Assembly: GCA_937951895.1 (NCBI GenBank)
Contig: CALFER010000020.1
Coordinates: forward strand, 124,001-188,000
Length of the DNA stretch: 64,000 bases
Source: an uncultured bacterium
Lineage (GTDB): Bacteria; CSSED10-310; CALFER01
Direction of reading: 5' to 3'
Shown: piece by piece, positions 1-8,716 of the stretch
Position numbering within the stretch: position 1 is the stretch's first letter
Layout of the letters: every line of letters begins with the position of its first letter
Notes under the pieces: generated by a model
What the model was told of the DNA's origin: nothing
Seen by the model: the letters and a program-made list of their open reading frames with translations, nothing else
Database searches by the model: none
Position numbers and translations under genes: made by a program

Positions 1-1
1 T

Positions 2-337
2 CCCCTCGCGCTGTTCTCCCGCTCCCGTTTCCTGTTCGCCGGTGGACTTGGCGGACTCACCCTTCTGATCGTCACGACATATGCCATCCCGCGATACGCC
101 GTCATCCTGCTCCCTATGGTTTATCTGCTGACGGCCGATGCGGTGATCTCAAAGCCGACGACCCGTCGCGATCTGCTGTCCGGAACCGCCGGTATCGGCA
201 TCTTTCTGTGTCTGGCAGTTACCCATCACATCATCGACGTCCGGGATGTCGAGTGGATCGTTCTCGAGAAGGGCAAACCGATCGAGCGAAGTGTGGACAT
301 TCCGGCGGACCGCACCGACGGGAGCGCCCAAATCTAA
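2..337 (+). CDS. C-terminal end of a membrane glycosyltransferase-like protein (5' truncated by window edge)
   Basis: The open frame enters from the left edge and reads without a start codon to TAA at 335-337. The first ~55 residues contain two hydrophobic segments, the second around AVILLPMVYLLTADAV, preceded by IPRY. This is the usual look of the last membrane helices of GT-C (ArnT/PMT-like) lipid-linked sugar transferases. A soluble tail follows. The same frame continues open after the stop (next entry), so the reading frame appears interrupted rather than finished. The family call rests on general character only, since the catalytic N-terminal half lies outside the window. Confidence 0.6.
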   Translation, partial: PLALFSRSRFLFAGGLGGLTLLIVTTYAIPRYAVILLPMVYLLTADAVISKPTTRRDLLSGTAGIGIFLCLAVTHHIIDVRDVEWIVLEKGKPIERSVDIPADRTDGSAQI

Positions 338-694
338 CTAGATCTGCGGTTGCTTCAGGCGGGGCAGGCGGCTTTGATCGTGCGCACCGGCGATTCCATT
401 CTGGGCCGGATCGATGTTGAAGCCGCCAATCCATGGGAATCACCCCTCTGGAAAACGATCGATTGGAATGCTCCGGCAGGGCGCACGACCATCGCAATCG
501 AATGTCTCGACGGCCCGACGCCGATCGCTCTATCAAGAGGCGACATGCGACATCTGCCGGGTGAGTTGCGATCCTATGGCCGCTGGTCCGTGCTGGGAGA
601 TGAGCGGATACGGCGCCGGACGAATCTGCCCGGAGGCGTCAGGCCGGGGATTCTGGTCGAGATGCCTGCCGGGAGCGGGATGTTTCGTCCGTAG
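338..694 (+). pseudogene. Continuation of the preceding frame beyond an in-frame TAA (beta-rich C-terminal domain)
   Basis: Immediately after the TAA at 335-337 the same frame stays open for 118 codons. It reads as plausible protein (LDLRLLQAGQAALIV, then NPWESPLWKTIDW and TTIAIECLDGPTPIAL), with alternating hydrophobic pattern like a beta-sandwich appended to a membrane glycosyltransferase. There is no convincing ribosome binding site; the only early start is TTG at 350. The simplest reading is one gene split by a nonsense mutation or a sequencing/assembly error. A separate short gene or stop readthrough is less likely. The last ~35 residues are Arg/Gly-rich and may be read past the true end. 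Confidence 0.5.
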
Positions 695-775
695 CAGTTC
701 CGAAGGACCGGCAGAAACACAACCGCCGACCCGGGGAACCGGATCGGCGATCGAAAAAAGTTCTCAGAAACAGAA

Positions 776-3130
776 TCAGGCGTTACCGGCGGCATCCGCC
801 ATATCGCGCAGGCGAGCCAGCCGGCTGTCGCGTTCCCGCACGAATCGTTCGATGCCCTTGAGCAGCCAATCCGGGCTGAGATGCGCTTCCTCGATGACTT
901 CATCCAGCGTTCCGCCCGTGCGCCACCGGTTGTCCCAGTCGCTAGTCATGGCATATTCCTCGGCGAGTGGATTGAAGAACCAGTCCGATCCGACGCGGCG
1001 GCAGCGATTCGAAATCATCGTGCTGTCGAATTTGTCGGCCTTCGTAACGACGCTGTCGCGGTAACTCTGCGGCTGCCATTTGAACAATTCAGGGCTGATC
1101 GCCGCGACGATTTTGACATTGAGCTTATTGCGATCGAGTTCCGGGAAGAGACGGATGACATTGTCCGTCGTCGATGTGCCTTGAACGAAGATGCAGCCTT
1201 TCTTCGGCTGATCCGTCCGGTAATCGCGCAGGATGTATGCGCCTTTGGCCGCTTCGAAATGGGAGGGGATCCCGAGCGCGGCCCGGTCGGGGATGGTGAC
1301 CGGAGGCCGGGTCAGATGCAGCGCGATAATGGGAGCGGGGCAGGCGAGTCCTGCTGCCAGAACGACGGGAACTTCATTGTATTCCCAGGGATGCAGATCG
1401 ACGATATGACCTTCCGGGAAGAGTTGAGTCACGCCCGGAGCGAAAATACCGAAGTGGGTTCGGCTGTCATCGGCGGTTTCCGGACCGGAATGGCCGGCGA
1501 CCCAGAGTACTTTACCGACTTTGAGGTCGGAATCCTGCGCGAGTTGGCTGAACAGCCGCATCAGGCCGTATTTCAGATACACGAACGAGCCGTAGGTGCT
1601 GCAGGCCGTCATGAACCCATTCCATTCGTCGAAGGGTTTGGGTGAGAAATTGACGGCGGCTGCGCCGCATGAGATCCCCGCGTTGGCGAATTCGGTAATC
1701 TCCTGCGGGAGCATGACGCCATCTTGGTTCGTGAAGCGGTTGAAGACACCCCAGCCCTTTTCACCGTCGAAATCGTGCGCGAAACCCGCGATATTGGTCG
1801 ATTCCGCCAGATCGGCACTCGAAATCAGGAACAACGGGCGGCCGTACTTCTTCTTTGCCCATGTGTTGACAAAGGCGCCCCATTTGCCCAACCCGGCACG
1901 GTTCGGTTGCTTGTCGCCCGGTTTGGCCCACAGCGCGGCCGGATAGGATCGAAAATCCGTCAACTCGGGGTCTTTATACGGATTTTTCGCAAGATCCAGT
2001 TTGAGACCGGGGATCGTTTCGGGAACGGAATCGCCGAGTTCGACGAGATGGTTGGCGAGATATTCGAGGCATTCCGCGTCGTTGCGGATGACATCGAGAG
2101 CGACGTTGATGTTGGCGGAGTACTGACGCAGCATTTCCTTGTTATCACCGGCCGGCGCGCCGAAACTGTCCCAGGTGACACCGTATTTATCCGAAAAATC
2201 CTTGCGGCACTGCCAGAACAGATCGCAGTTCGTCTTGTGCGGCGCACCGTGCGATTTGTTGTCATACTTGTAATAGCCGCGACCCTTTTTGGTCTTGCTC
2301 CAGGCCACGGACGGCACGCCTTCCTTGTTTTCACCGTGAGCGGCTTCCAGGACCGCGAGCGCGACTTCTTCCCATTTCTCGCCGTTCAAGGCACCGAATG
2401 CCCGCCACCCGTAACTCTTGAACCAGATTTCCGGTGTGCCGTACACGACGGTGTCGATGGGTTGATCGTCGATGCCGTAGTTGTTCCAGTCAACGAGATA
2501 CACCAGGTTGGACAGTCCGAGTCCCCAGGCGGAGTTCTTTGTTTCATGGGATGCGCCGGCCGTGAGACCGCCTTCGCCTTCCAGAGCGAACACTTTGACT
2601 TCGCCCGCTCCGGCGCGCTTCATTGCCAGCGCTTCACCGGCGGCAAACGGCGAACCATGACCGGACGGTCCTGTATTGGCCTTGAAGAACAGGGTTTTAC
2701 CCGCCATCTCGGCATGCCCCGGAAGTCCCCCGCGATGCCGGAACTCCAGCAGGTCTTCCCACATCACCATGCGATTGTCGGGAATGAAGTATTTTTTATC
2801 GCCGGTCGCCTTGTAGCGGGTGCGCAGGGCATCGTTGAGAGTACAGAGAGTTGCATAGACAAGTGGCGCCGTGTGACCTGCAATCAGGACGAACCGGTCG
2901 CCGAATGTCTTGTCCGGCCGCCGGATATCCCAGCGCATGGCACCGGACAGGAGCGTCGCCACCATGGCATGCACCTTGGAACGCGAGCCGCCCGGATGGC
3001 CGCTCTGCCGATAATTCAGCATCAAATCGATCAACTGGTCGATGACATCCTTGACCTTCTCCCAGTGTTTGAAATTCTTTGCTGATTCCTGCATCAGAAG
3101 GTTTACCTTCGAATTCGATCCTGTCGTCAT
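776..3130 (-). CDS. Transketolase-family enzyme (long form, 784 aa)
   Basis: Thiamine-diphosphate enzyme of the transketolase superfamily, cytosolic, expected to move two-carbon ketol units between sugar phosphates. Visible features: SGHPGGSRSK near residue 43; a ThDP/Mg segment EGEGGLTAG followed by LVYLVDWNNYGID, a GDG...N variant; and a second pyrimidine-binding half with FANAGISCGAAAVNF. At 784 residues it is longer than the usual ~660-residue transketolase. It lacks the phosphoketolase signature motifs I would expect, so phosphoketolase is less likely. The start is supported by GGAAGGGAG seven bases upstream. It is transcribed alone from a predicted promoter ~100 bases upstream. Substrate specificity cannot be read from the sequence. 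Confidence 0.8.
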   Translation of the reverse strand: MTTGSNSKVNLLMQESAKNFKHWEKVKDVIDQLIDLMLNYRQSGHPGGSRSKVHAMVATLLSGAMRWDIRRPDKTFGDRFVLIAGHTAPLVYATLCTLNDALRTRYKATGDKKYFIPDNRMVMWEDLLEFRHRGGLPGHAEMAGKTLFFKANTGPSGHGSPFAAGEALAMKRAGAGEVKVFALEGEGGLTAGASHETKNSAWGLGLSNLVYLVDWNNYGIDDQPIDTVVYGTPEIWFKSYGWRAFGALNGEKWEEVALAVLEAAHGENKEGVPSVAWSKTKKGRGYYKYDNKSHGAPHKTNCDLFWQCRKDFSDKYGVTWDSFGAPAGDNKEMLRQYSANINVALDVIRNDAECLEYLANHLVELGDSVPETIPGLKLDLAKNPYKDPELTDFRSYPAALWAKPGDKQPNRAGLGKWGAFVNTWAKKKYGRPLFLISSADLAESTNIAGFAHDFDGEKGWGVFNRFTNQDGVMLPQEITEFANAGISCGAAAVNFSPKPFDEWNGFMTACSTYGSFVYLKYGLMRLFSQLAQDSDLKVGKVLWVAGHSGPETADDSRTHFGIFAPGVTQLFPEGHIVDLHPWEYNEVPVVLAAGLACPAPIIALHLTRPPVTIPDRAALGIPSHFEAAKGAYILRDYRTDQPKKGCIFVQGTSTTDNVIRLFPELDRNKLNVKIVAAISPELFKWQPQSYRDSVVTKADKFDSTMISNRCRRVGSDWFFNPLAEEYAMTSDWDNRWRTGGTLDEVIEEAHLSPDWLLKGIERFVRERDSRLARLRDMADAAGNA

Positions 3131-3230
3131 GCAACAACTCCCTTCCAGTCGTTAGGGTCCAAGATATCGTTCAGCGGGATGAACGAGAAGTAAGCTAGGA
3201 TTGGAGGCTTCGAACCTCTAGGCGTCCATG

Positions 3231-3259
3231 ATTATTTCACAAGCGATTCAAGAGGTCAA
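3231..3259 (-). promoter_or_regulatory. Predicted sigma70-type promoter for the transketolase gene
   Basis: On the minus strand TTGACC (3254-3259) and AATAAT (3231-3236) are separated by 17 bases, reading towards the transketolase start at 3130. The resulting ~100-base leader contains an imperfect inverted repeat around 3195-3222 (GAGG-CTTCGAA-CCTC core). Prediction by eye only. Confidence 0.4.
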
Positions 3260-3282
3260 CCCGGCCGGGATGACCTCGGGTA

Positions 3283-3666
3283 TCAACAACAGACCGCACC
3301 GGATCCGCTGCAGGAATCCCGATCCATGTGTTCGAGCCAGTCCTGCGGCACGAGACACATGAATCGCATAACACCTGTGCCGGTATTGACGAACTGGTGT
3401 TTCTCGTTGCGTTCCACCAGGATCGCCGTGCCCGGAACCAGTGGCGTCTCATGGCCCTCCTGTTTCAGCACGGCGGTTCCCTCGAGAATATAGACTTCGT
3501 GCTCCCACCAGTGCTGGTGAAACGGCGTCGTCTTGCCGGGCTGCACCTCGAAGATGCGCATGTTGAACACCGGTGCGCCTTCGGCCGGACCGATCACAAC
3601 CCGCATCGTCACCCCATCGAGCATCGGCTCGGGATGAACATCCGAAACATGGTGTACTTTCGCCAT
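3283..3666 (-). CDS. Small cupin-domain protein
   Basis: A single-domain cupin of 127 residues. Cupin motif 1 is seen as PFHQHWWEHEVYILEG (His, His, Glu ligands) and motif 2 as ERNEKHQFVNTG (His ligand), so a mononuclear metal site is complete. The start at 3666 is chosen because GGAGGT lies six bases upstream; an upstream ATG at 3711 would add 15 unsupported residues. The C-terminus is Cys-rich (CSGSGAVCC). It is divergent from the PLP enzyme at 3810. Small cupins of this type range from isomerases to regulators, so no reaction is assigned. Confidence 0.8.
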   Translation of the reverse strand: MAKVHHVSDVHPEPMLDGVTMRVVIGPAEGAPVFNMRIFEVQPGKTTPFHQHWWEHEVYILEGTAVLKQEGHETPLVPGTAILVERNEKHQFVNTGTGVMRFMCLVPQDWLEHMDRDSCSGSGAVCC

Positions 3667-3739
3667 GATGCACCTCCAGAATTCGAGCGGCTGATTCTGC
3701 ATCATCCGCATGACGACTCTATCATCTGGAAAAAATCTC

Positions 3740-3768
3740 TTGAAGTAAACCCAATTCCGGTCTAATCA
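3740..3768 (+). promoter_or_regulatory. Predicted promoter for the PLP-dependent enzyme gene
   Basis: TTGAAG (3740-3745) and TAATCA (3763-3768) with a 17-base spacer, 41 bases before the chosen ATG at 3810. The -10 box is weak, so this is only a candidate. Confidence 0.3.
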
Positions 3769-3809
3769 TATTGGAGTCACCCGAAATCGATCGGGCAAAG
3801 GAGGATACG

Positions 3810-5204
3810 ATGGACAATCAGTTCTGTTACGGACCGACTTTTTCTGAAATGCTGCATCCCGAAACCATCCGCCCCGACATCCGCCAGAAAGCATTGCGGA
3901 TGCGCACGGAAGATCCTCTCGATCCGATCAACCTGTTCAACATCACCTGGCGAGACCCCGACGGCCGGATTTATGCCGAGGTGCTGCCGAAGGAATTGAC
4001 GGGTGTCGAGACCCCGATTGTTGTTCTGTATGCCAGGGATTTCCCGACCGGGAGCCACAAGGTCGGCGCGACATACTCGATCCTGGTCGAAAAACAGCTC
4101 ACCGGCGAAGTCAACCCCTACACCCATACTCTCGTTTGGCCATCCACAGGGAATTACGGCATCGGCGGCGCATGGGTCGGTTGCCGGATGAAATTCGATT
4201 GTGTCGTGATCCTGCCGGAAGAAATGAGCCAGGAGCGGTTCGACATCGTCACCCGATATGGCGCACGACTGATCAAAACGCCGGGATGCGAATCGAACGT
4301 CAAGGAAATTTTCGACAAGACAAAAGAACTCAAACAGGGCGATCCGGAACGCGTACGGATCCTGAATCAGTTCTGTGAATTCGGGAACTATCGATTCCAT
4401 TACCATGTGACCGGCAACGCCGCCGCGGAACTCGCAACAGACCTCCATAAACAGGGCATCGGCAGCGGACATGTCTCGGCTTTCGTTTCGTCCATGGGTT
4501 CCTCCGGCACGATCGGAGCCGGGGACCGCCTCAAACAGATCTGGCCCGATCATAAAATCATCGGCCTCGAACCGATCCAGTGCCCGACATTGTTCTCCAA
4601 CGGCTACGGCGGACACAACATCCAGGGCATCGGCGACAAACATGTCACATGGATTCACAATGTCATGAACATGGACATGATGGCCTGTATCGACGACCGT
4701 GAGTGTGAAGAGGGGCTGCAGTTACTGACCGAGGAAGCCGGGTGGAAGACATTGATTCAACGGTACGGCATTCCGGAAGAAAAAGTCATGAAACTCTCGA
4801 AGATCTTCGGTCTGTCCGGCATCTGCAACGTGCTCGGTGCCATCAAAACCGCCAAATACTATGAAATGGGCCGCGGGGATCTGATCGTCACGGTCTGCAC
4901 GGATGCGATCGACCGGTATCATACCGAGATGGACAAACTGACCCGCCGCGATGGCGTGATGGATGAAGCCAAAGCCTACATGCGGGCGGAAGCCGTGTTC
5001 CGCCGGCAGAAAACCGACTACATGCAGGAAGGTTCCTACGCCGTCCGGAAACAATGGCATCATCTGAAATACTACACCTGGGTGGAACAGCAGGGAAAAA
5101 CCGTTCAGGAACTCAACGAGACCAAACATCAGGATTTCTGGATGAAGGAAGCCGAAAAAGCATCGGAAGTCGATCGGGCTCTGAGAGACGCACGCGGTTT
5201 CTGA
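3810..5204 (+). CDS. PLP-dependent enzyme of the cysteine synthase / tryptophan synthase beta superfamily (fold type II)
   Basis: 464 residues. The Schiff-base lysine is Lys84 in GSHKVGA. A substrate-binding loop is seen in PSTGNYG, and the PLP phosphate-binding glycine loop in SSMGSSGTIGAG. This marks a fold-type II beta-elimination/replacement enzyme, acting in the cytosol on an amino acid such as O-acetylserine, cystathionine or a related substrate. It is longer than CysK (~310 aa) and has an extra ~130-residue C-terminal part. The start at 3810 follows AAAGGAGG by five bases; the in-frame ATG at 3771 has no such site. It ends 17 bases before the convergent lptD gene. The exact substrate is not readable. 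Confidence 0.75.
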   Translation: MDNQFCYGPTFSEMLHPETIRPDIRQKALRMRTEDPLDPINLFNITWRDPDGRIYAEVLPKELTGVETPIVVLYARDFPTGSHKVGATYSILVEKQLTGEVNPYTHTLVWPSTGNYGIGGAWVGCRMKFDCVVILPEEMSQERFDIVTRYGARLIKTPGCESNVKEIFDKTKELKQGDPERVRILNQFCEFGNYRFHYHVTGNAAAELATDLHKQGIGSGHVSAFVSSMGSSGTIGAGDRLKQIWPDHKIIGLEPIQCPTLFSNGYGGHNIQGIGDKHVTWIHNVMNMDMMACIDDRECEEGLQLLTEEAGWKTLIQRYGIPEEKVMKLSKIFGLSGICNVLGAIKTAKYYEMGRGDLIVTVCTDAIDRYHTEMDKLTRRDGVMDEAKAYMRAEAVFRRQKTDYMQEGSYAVRKQWHHLKYYTWVEQQGKTVQELNETKHQDFWMKEAEKASEVDRALRDARGF

Positions 5205-5221
5205 TCACCCGATCCGCCGGG

Positions 5222-7822
5222 TTACTCGCCCCACCAGAACTTGCCGAATTTCCGCGGACCGACACTTTCCAGGTTTTTGAGCTTGATCGACACGCCGAAC
5301 TGCAGTTCGTTCGAGTCGATATACGGATTGTTCGGGATACCGAACCCTTCGCGTGTTTTCGAATAATACGTGTGGAGTGTGGCCGACCAGCATTGCGATG
5401 TATAGGTCAGATCCAGATTGAAGTACGGGAAGTACTCCAGTTGGAAATCATACTTGACCCAGGACGCGAAGCTCCAGCGTTCATTGAGAATCAGGCCGCC
5501 TTCCAGAGCCAGTGAGTGGAAATCGAATGCCGGATTCAAGAAATTCCTGCTGTAATCCCACCGGACACCGAATTTCCAATCTTTCGCCCGTGTGTGTCCA
5601 TACAGGTAGCTGTTGGAAAAGTCATGATAGAACGGATCGAATTCGGTGCGCGCGGAGAAGTAGATCGACTCGAAGGGATTCACCGTCGCGTCGAGTTTGA
5701 TGTTGCCGAGCGGATAGCGCGTGCGGTCATCCTCACCCGCTTTGAGTTCCGGCCGGCGATCCCAGGAGCGCGCTTTCAGGAAATCGTAACTCTGGGACAG
5801 CGTCACAATGAAAAACTCACGCGATTCCCCCGGCGGCGTGGCCGTCTCGCCGGTTTTCCCATCCGTCTTTTCCCCGGTTTCATCGGGGGATGAATCCGAG
5901 GTTTCGTTTTCGGATTTCGTACCGGTATCGGTCTCCGTCGCAGCCCCGGATACCGCCGTTCCATCCTTTTCGGTGTCTTTGTCCTTCCTCGATTTCAGTT
6001 TCGCCAGGAATCGGTTCGTGAGCGAGACAGTCACGACTTCACCGGGTTCGATGTAGTCCGCCGAATCGAAATACACGATATCGTCCTGAACGACTTCCGG
6101 GGTCACCTTGTAATCGATTCTGGGTTCAATGAGATGCTTGATCTTGGAGACCTTGTTCCCGTCGATCGAAAAGATCCTGGAGAGTTTCGGGCCCATCCAT
6201 TCGGCACCGTACCCGTACATCTCGCGGCGGAGCCACTCCCCGGAACTGAACATCCCCTGACCGACGGAATCCTCCGCCGGCGGGAACGAGGTGGGACGCG
6301 TCAGCCATGTCCCGTCCGGAAACCGGGGATCGATCGTTTTCCGGGTATTCCAGACGGTTTCACGCCAACTGACGAACGGTTTCAGCGTAAACCATGGAAC
6401 TTCCTTGATGTCCAGCCATACCTCGGAATACAACCCGCCGCGCAACGCATCCGCATCGAACAGCCTGTTGTAGTTCGTCGTACCCGACAGATCGGTTTCA
6501 GTCCAGGCCAGACGTCCTTTTTTCGAGATGTTTTCGCCCTTGAGATTCAAGGATCCCTTGAGCATGCCGAAGATCGTCTGGTATCCGGTGTCATACTCGA
6601 GGCGGGGAATATGCTGGAGCCGTTCTTCCCGCGCGAGATCGAAATCTTTCTGGTAATCCGCATCGAGAACCAATCGGGAGAGATTCCAGTATTTGGAAAG
6701 CGAAACGCGGCTTTCCGAGTAGCGATCCGCCTCCTGTTCGATTTCATGACCGTAATCCCGGTCGAAGTAGCGGTCGCTCCGATAATTGACGTCTGCCGTC
6801 GCACGGATATCCAGAGGCAGGATGTAGGATTGTTCGTAATCGAGATTCCAGAATTCCTTGGGGTTTCGATCGGAATAGGGAGATTCGTCTTCCTTCATGT
6901 GTTCGGCGCGCAGAATGCCTTTCGAATACTGATCAAATGCATTGCGATACTCGAGATCTTCACCGAACCCGACTTTCGTGTACATGGTGCCGCCCAGTGT
7001 CACGTCCATCCAATCGTTCATCGCCCAGAAAAATGCTTCCGACACAATCAACCCGCGATTGGTGTTGAACGACACTTCCGGGATGAGAAGCCCCGTGGCG
7101 CGATCCGACTTGGTGGGATAGAACCAGTAGGGCAGATAGAACAAGGGTATTTTGCTGACCCAGAATGACGACCGGTTCATATGTGCGTAGTTTTCGATGC
7201 GGATCAGAGAATACCGTGTTTTGATGCGCCAGTCGGGAGATTCCCCGGAGCAGGCCGTGACGAACCCGTTCTGAAGAATATACTGTCCTTCGGACGTATG
7301 CTCATAATCACTCAACTTGATCAGCCGGTCGCCTTCCATGAAGATCGATGGCTCGACGGCCGCCCTGACGTTCGTGATCCAACCCTCACCCGTTTCATAA
7401 TTGTACTGCGCTTCGTCCCCGGTCATCAGATCTTTGCCGAACCGGATTTCGACATTACCCCGTGCCAGAATATCGCCCGTCCACTGTTCAATCCTGACTT
7501 CCTCGGCCGATATCTTGAAATCATCCTTCCAGATGCTGACATTGCCCGAAAGGATGAACAGACGGTCCTTTTCAATGATCTCCTGCCGGTCGGCCTGGAA
7601 AAAGATCGGCGTCTTCTGCGTCATCAGGGACTGGTACTTCTGACGCTTCTGCTGCATCGCCTGTTTCATCAGATCCTGATCGGAAACTTCCTTGAAACGG
7701 TCTTCCTTGAACTGGTCGAACAGTGAGCCGGAATCGGTTGGAGATTGAATGAGGCTTTGAGCGTGGGACAGGACAGACCCGAGCAGGAACCCGGTGATCA
7801 GCAGCAGTGCCCGGAAGAACAT
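5222..7822 (-). CDS. lptD: LPS-assembly outer-membrane protein LptD (OstA)
   Basis: Inserts lipopolysaccharide into the outer leaflet of the outer membrane. The N-terminal MFFRALLLITGFLLGSVLSHAQ is a signal peptide. An LptA-like beta-jellyroll follows (FQADRQEIIEKDRLFILSG through about residue 150). A long C-terminal part rich in aromatic, alternating strands is typical of the beta-barrel. A Thr/Glu/Gly-rich low-complexity insertion lies around residues 600-660. The start at 7822 (ATG, GGGAAGG about 11 bases upstream) leaves a four-base gap after accD; a GTG at 7849 would overlap accD but has no ribosome site. It is the last gene of the trxA-hydrolase-accD-lptD run. Its presence shows a diderm cell envelope. 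Confidence 0.85.
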   Translation of the reverse strand: MFFRALLLITGFLLGSVLSHAQSLIQSPTDSGSLFDQFKEDRFKEVSDQDLMKQAMQQKRQKYQSLMTQKTPIFFQADRQEIIEKDRLFILSGNVSIWKDDFKISAEEVRIEQWTGDILARGNVEIRFGKDLMTGDEAQYNYETGEGWITNVRAAVEPSIFMEGDRLIKLSDYEHTSEGQYILQNGFVTACSGESPDWRIKTRYSLIRIENYAHMNRSSFWVSKIPLFYLPYWFYPTKSDRATGLLIPEVSFNTNRGLIVSEAFFWAMNDWMDVTLGGTMYTKVGFGEDLEYRNAFDQYSKGILRAEHMKEDESPYSDRNPKEFWNLDYEQSYILPLDIRATADVNYRSDRYFDRDYGHEIEQEADRYSESRVSLSKYWNLSRLVLDADYQKDFDLAREERLQHIPRLEYDTGYQTIFGMLKGSLNLKGENISKKGRLAWTETDLSGTTNYNRLFDADALRGGLYSEVWLDIKEVPWFTLKPFVSWRETVWNTRKTIDPRFPDGTWLTRPTSFPPAEDSVGQGMFSSGEWLRREMYGYGAEWMGPKLSRIFSIDGNKVSKIKHLIEPRIDYKVTPEVVQDDIVYFDSADYIEPGEVVTVSLTNRFLAKLKSRKDKDTEKDGTAVSGAATETDTGTKSENETSDSSPDETGEKTDGKTGETATPPGESREFFIVTLSQSYDFLKARSWDRRPELKAGEDDRTRYPLGNIKLDATVNPFESIYFSARTEFDPFYHDFSNSYLYGHTRAKDWKFGVRWDYSRNFLNPAFDFHSLALEGGLILNERWSFASWVKYDFQLEYFPYFNLDLTYTSQCWSATLHTYYSKTREGFGIPNNPYIDSNELQFGVSIKLKNLESVGPRKFGKFWWGE

Positions 7823-7826
7823 CCGG

Positions 7827-8654
7827 TCACGAACCTTCCCGTCGGTCACCCCGGAGCCGGGCGATATCCGTGAACATTGAAATGAGCCGGCTCAGAGTCG
7901 GCCTGAGTTCTTTCCGGTGAACGACACAATCCACCAGGCCATGTTCCTGGCAGAAGCCCGCGCGCTGAAATCCCTTGGGCAGTTCTCCGCCGATCGTCTG
8001 AGCGATGACACGGGGACCGGCGAAGCCGATCAGCGCGTCCTGCTCGGCAACGATGATATCCCCCAGCGATGCGAAACTGGCCATGACGCCCGCCGTCGAC
8101 GGATCGGACAGGATCGATATGAATGGAACACCCTCTTCGCGCAACCGGCCGCAGGCATAGGAGGTTTTGACGAGCTGCATCAGCGAATACATGCCTTCCT
8201 GCATCCGGGCACCGCCGCTGCACGCGAGTGTGAGGAACGGGATGCGTTCCTTCAGAGCCCGTTCGGCCCCCCGCGTAATCTTTTCGCCGACCACCGCCCC
8301 CATGCTTCCACCCATGAAGTAGAAATCCAACGCCGAGATGATGGCGGGATTCCCGCCGATCCGTATACACGCATTGACACAGGCATCGTCCAGGTCGGTC
8401 TTTTTACGATATTCGATCAGCCGATCGGAATAGTTTTTGGAATCGACGAATTCGAGCGGATTGCCCGCAAGCAGCGGCGCATCCACCTCGTGATACTGCC
8501 CGTCATCCGAGATGATGCTGATCCACGTTTTGGCGGGCATTCGATGATGATAGTCGCACGACGGACACACCCAGAGATTGTCACTGAGTTCCTGGCGGGA
8601 AAAGGTCCCTTTGCAGCCGGAACACTCGATCGAGTTACCCGAAGTCTCACTCAT
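7827..8654 (-). CDS. accD: Acetyl-CoA carboxylase carboxyltransferase subunit beta
   Basis: Beta subunit of the carboxyltransferase that makes malonyl-CoA for fatty-acid synthesis. The N-terminal zinc finger is visible as CSGC...CPSC, followed by the crotonase-like core with FMGGSMGAVVGEKI, LTLACSGGARMQEG and DPSTAGVMASFASLGD. Length 275 residues, close to the usual ~280-300. The start at 8654 is preferred because GAGAGG lies about five bases upstream; 12 further upstream codons to 8690 lack support. It sits between a beta-lactamase-fold hydrolase and lptD, linking lipid supply and envelope assembly. accA is not in the window. Confidence 0.93.
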   Translation of the reverse strand: MSETSGNSIECSGCKGTFSRQELSDNLWVCPSCDYHHRMPAKTWISIISDDGQYHEVDAPLLAGNPLEFVDSKNYSDRLIEYRKKTDLDDACVNACIRIGGNPAIISALDFYFMGGSMGAVVGEKITRGAERALKERIPFLTLACSGGARMQEGMYSLMQLVKTSYACGRLREEGVPFISILSDPSTAGVMASFASLGDIIVAEQDALIGFAGPRVIAQTIGGELPKGFQRAGFCQEHGLVDCVVHRKELRPTLSRLISMFTDIARLRGDRREGS

Positions 8655-8716
8655 GGCAAACCTCTCTTCGCGACACCGCGGACTGACCATATCCGATCAC
8701 CCCCGAATTGTCACGA

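Noticed and set aside
726..747. Hairpin CCGACCCGG-GGAA-CCGGATCGG as a terminator between the first gene and the transketolase
   Set aside because: One mismatch in the stem and no T-run follows on either strand; the A-run lies on the wrong side for termination of the minus-strand gene.
1724..3085. 453-codon + strand open frame antisense to the transketolase gene
   Set aside because: The opposite strand encodes a clear ThDP enzyme; this frame is a GC-rich codon shadow with no domain or ribosome site.
3203..3220. tRNA T-arm-like GAGGTTCGAAGCCTC (minus strand)
   Set aside because: No acceptor, D or anticodon stems fit around it; best seen as a simple palindrome in the transketolase leader.
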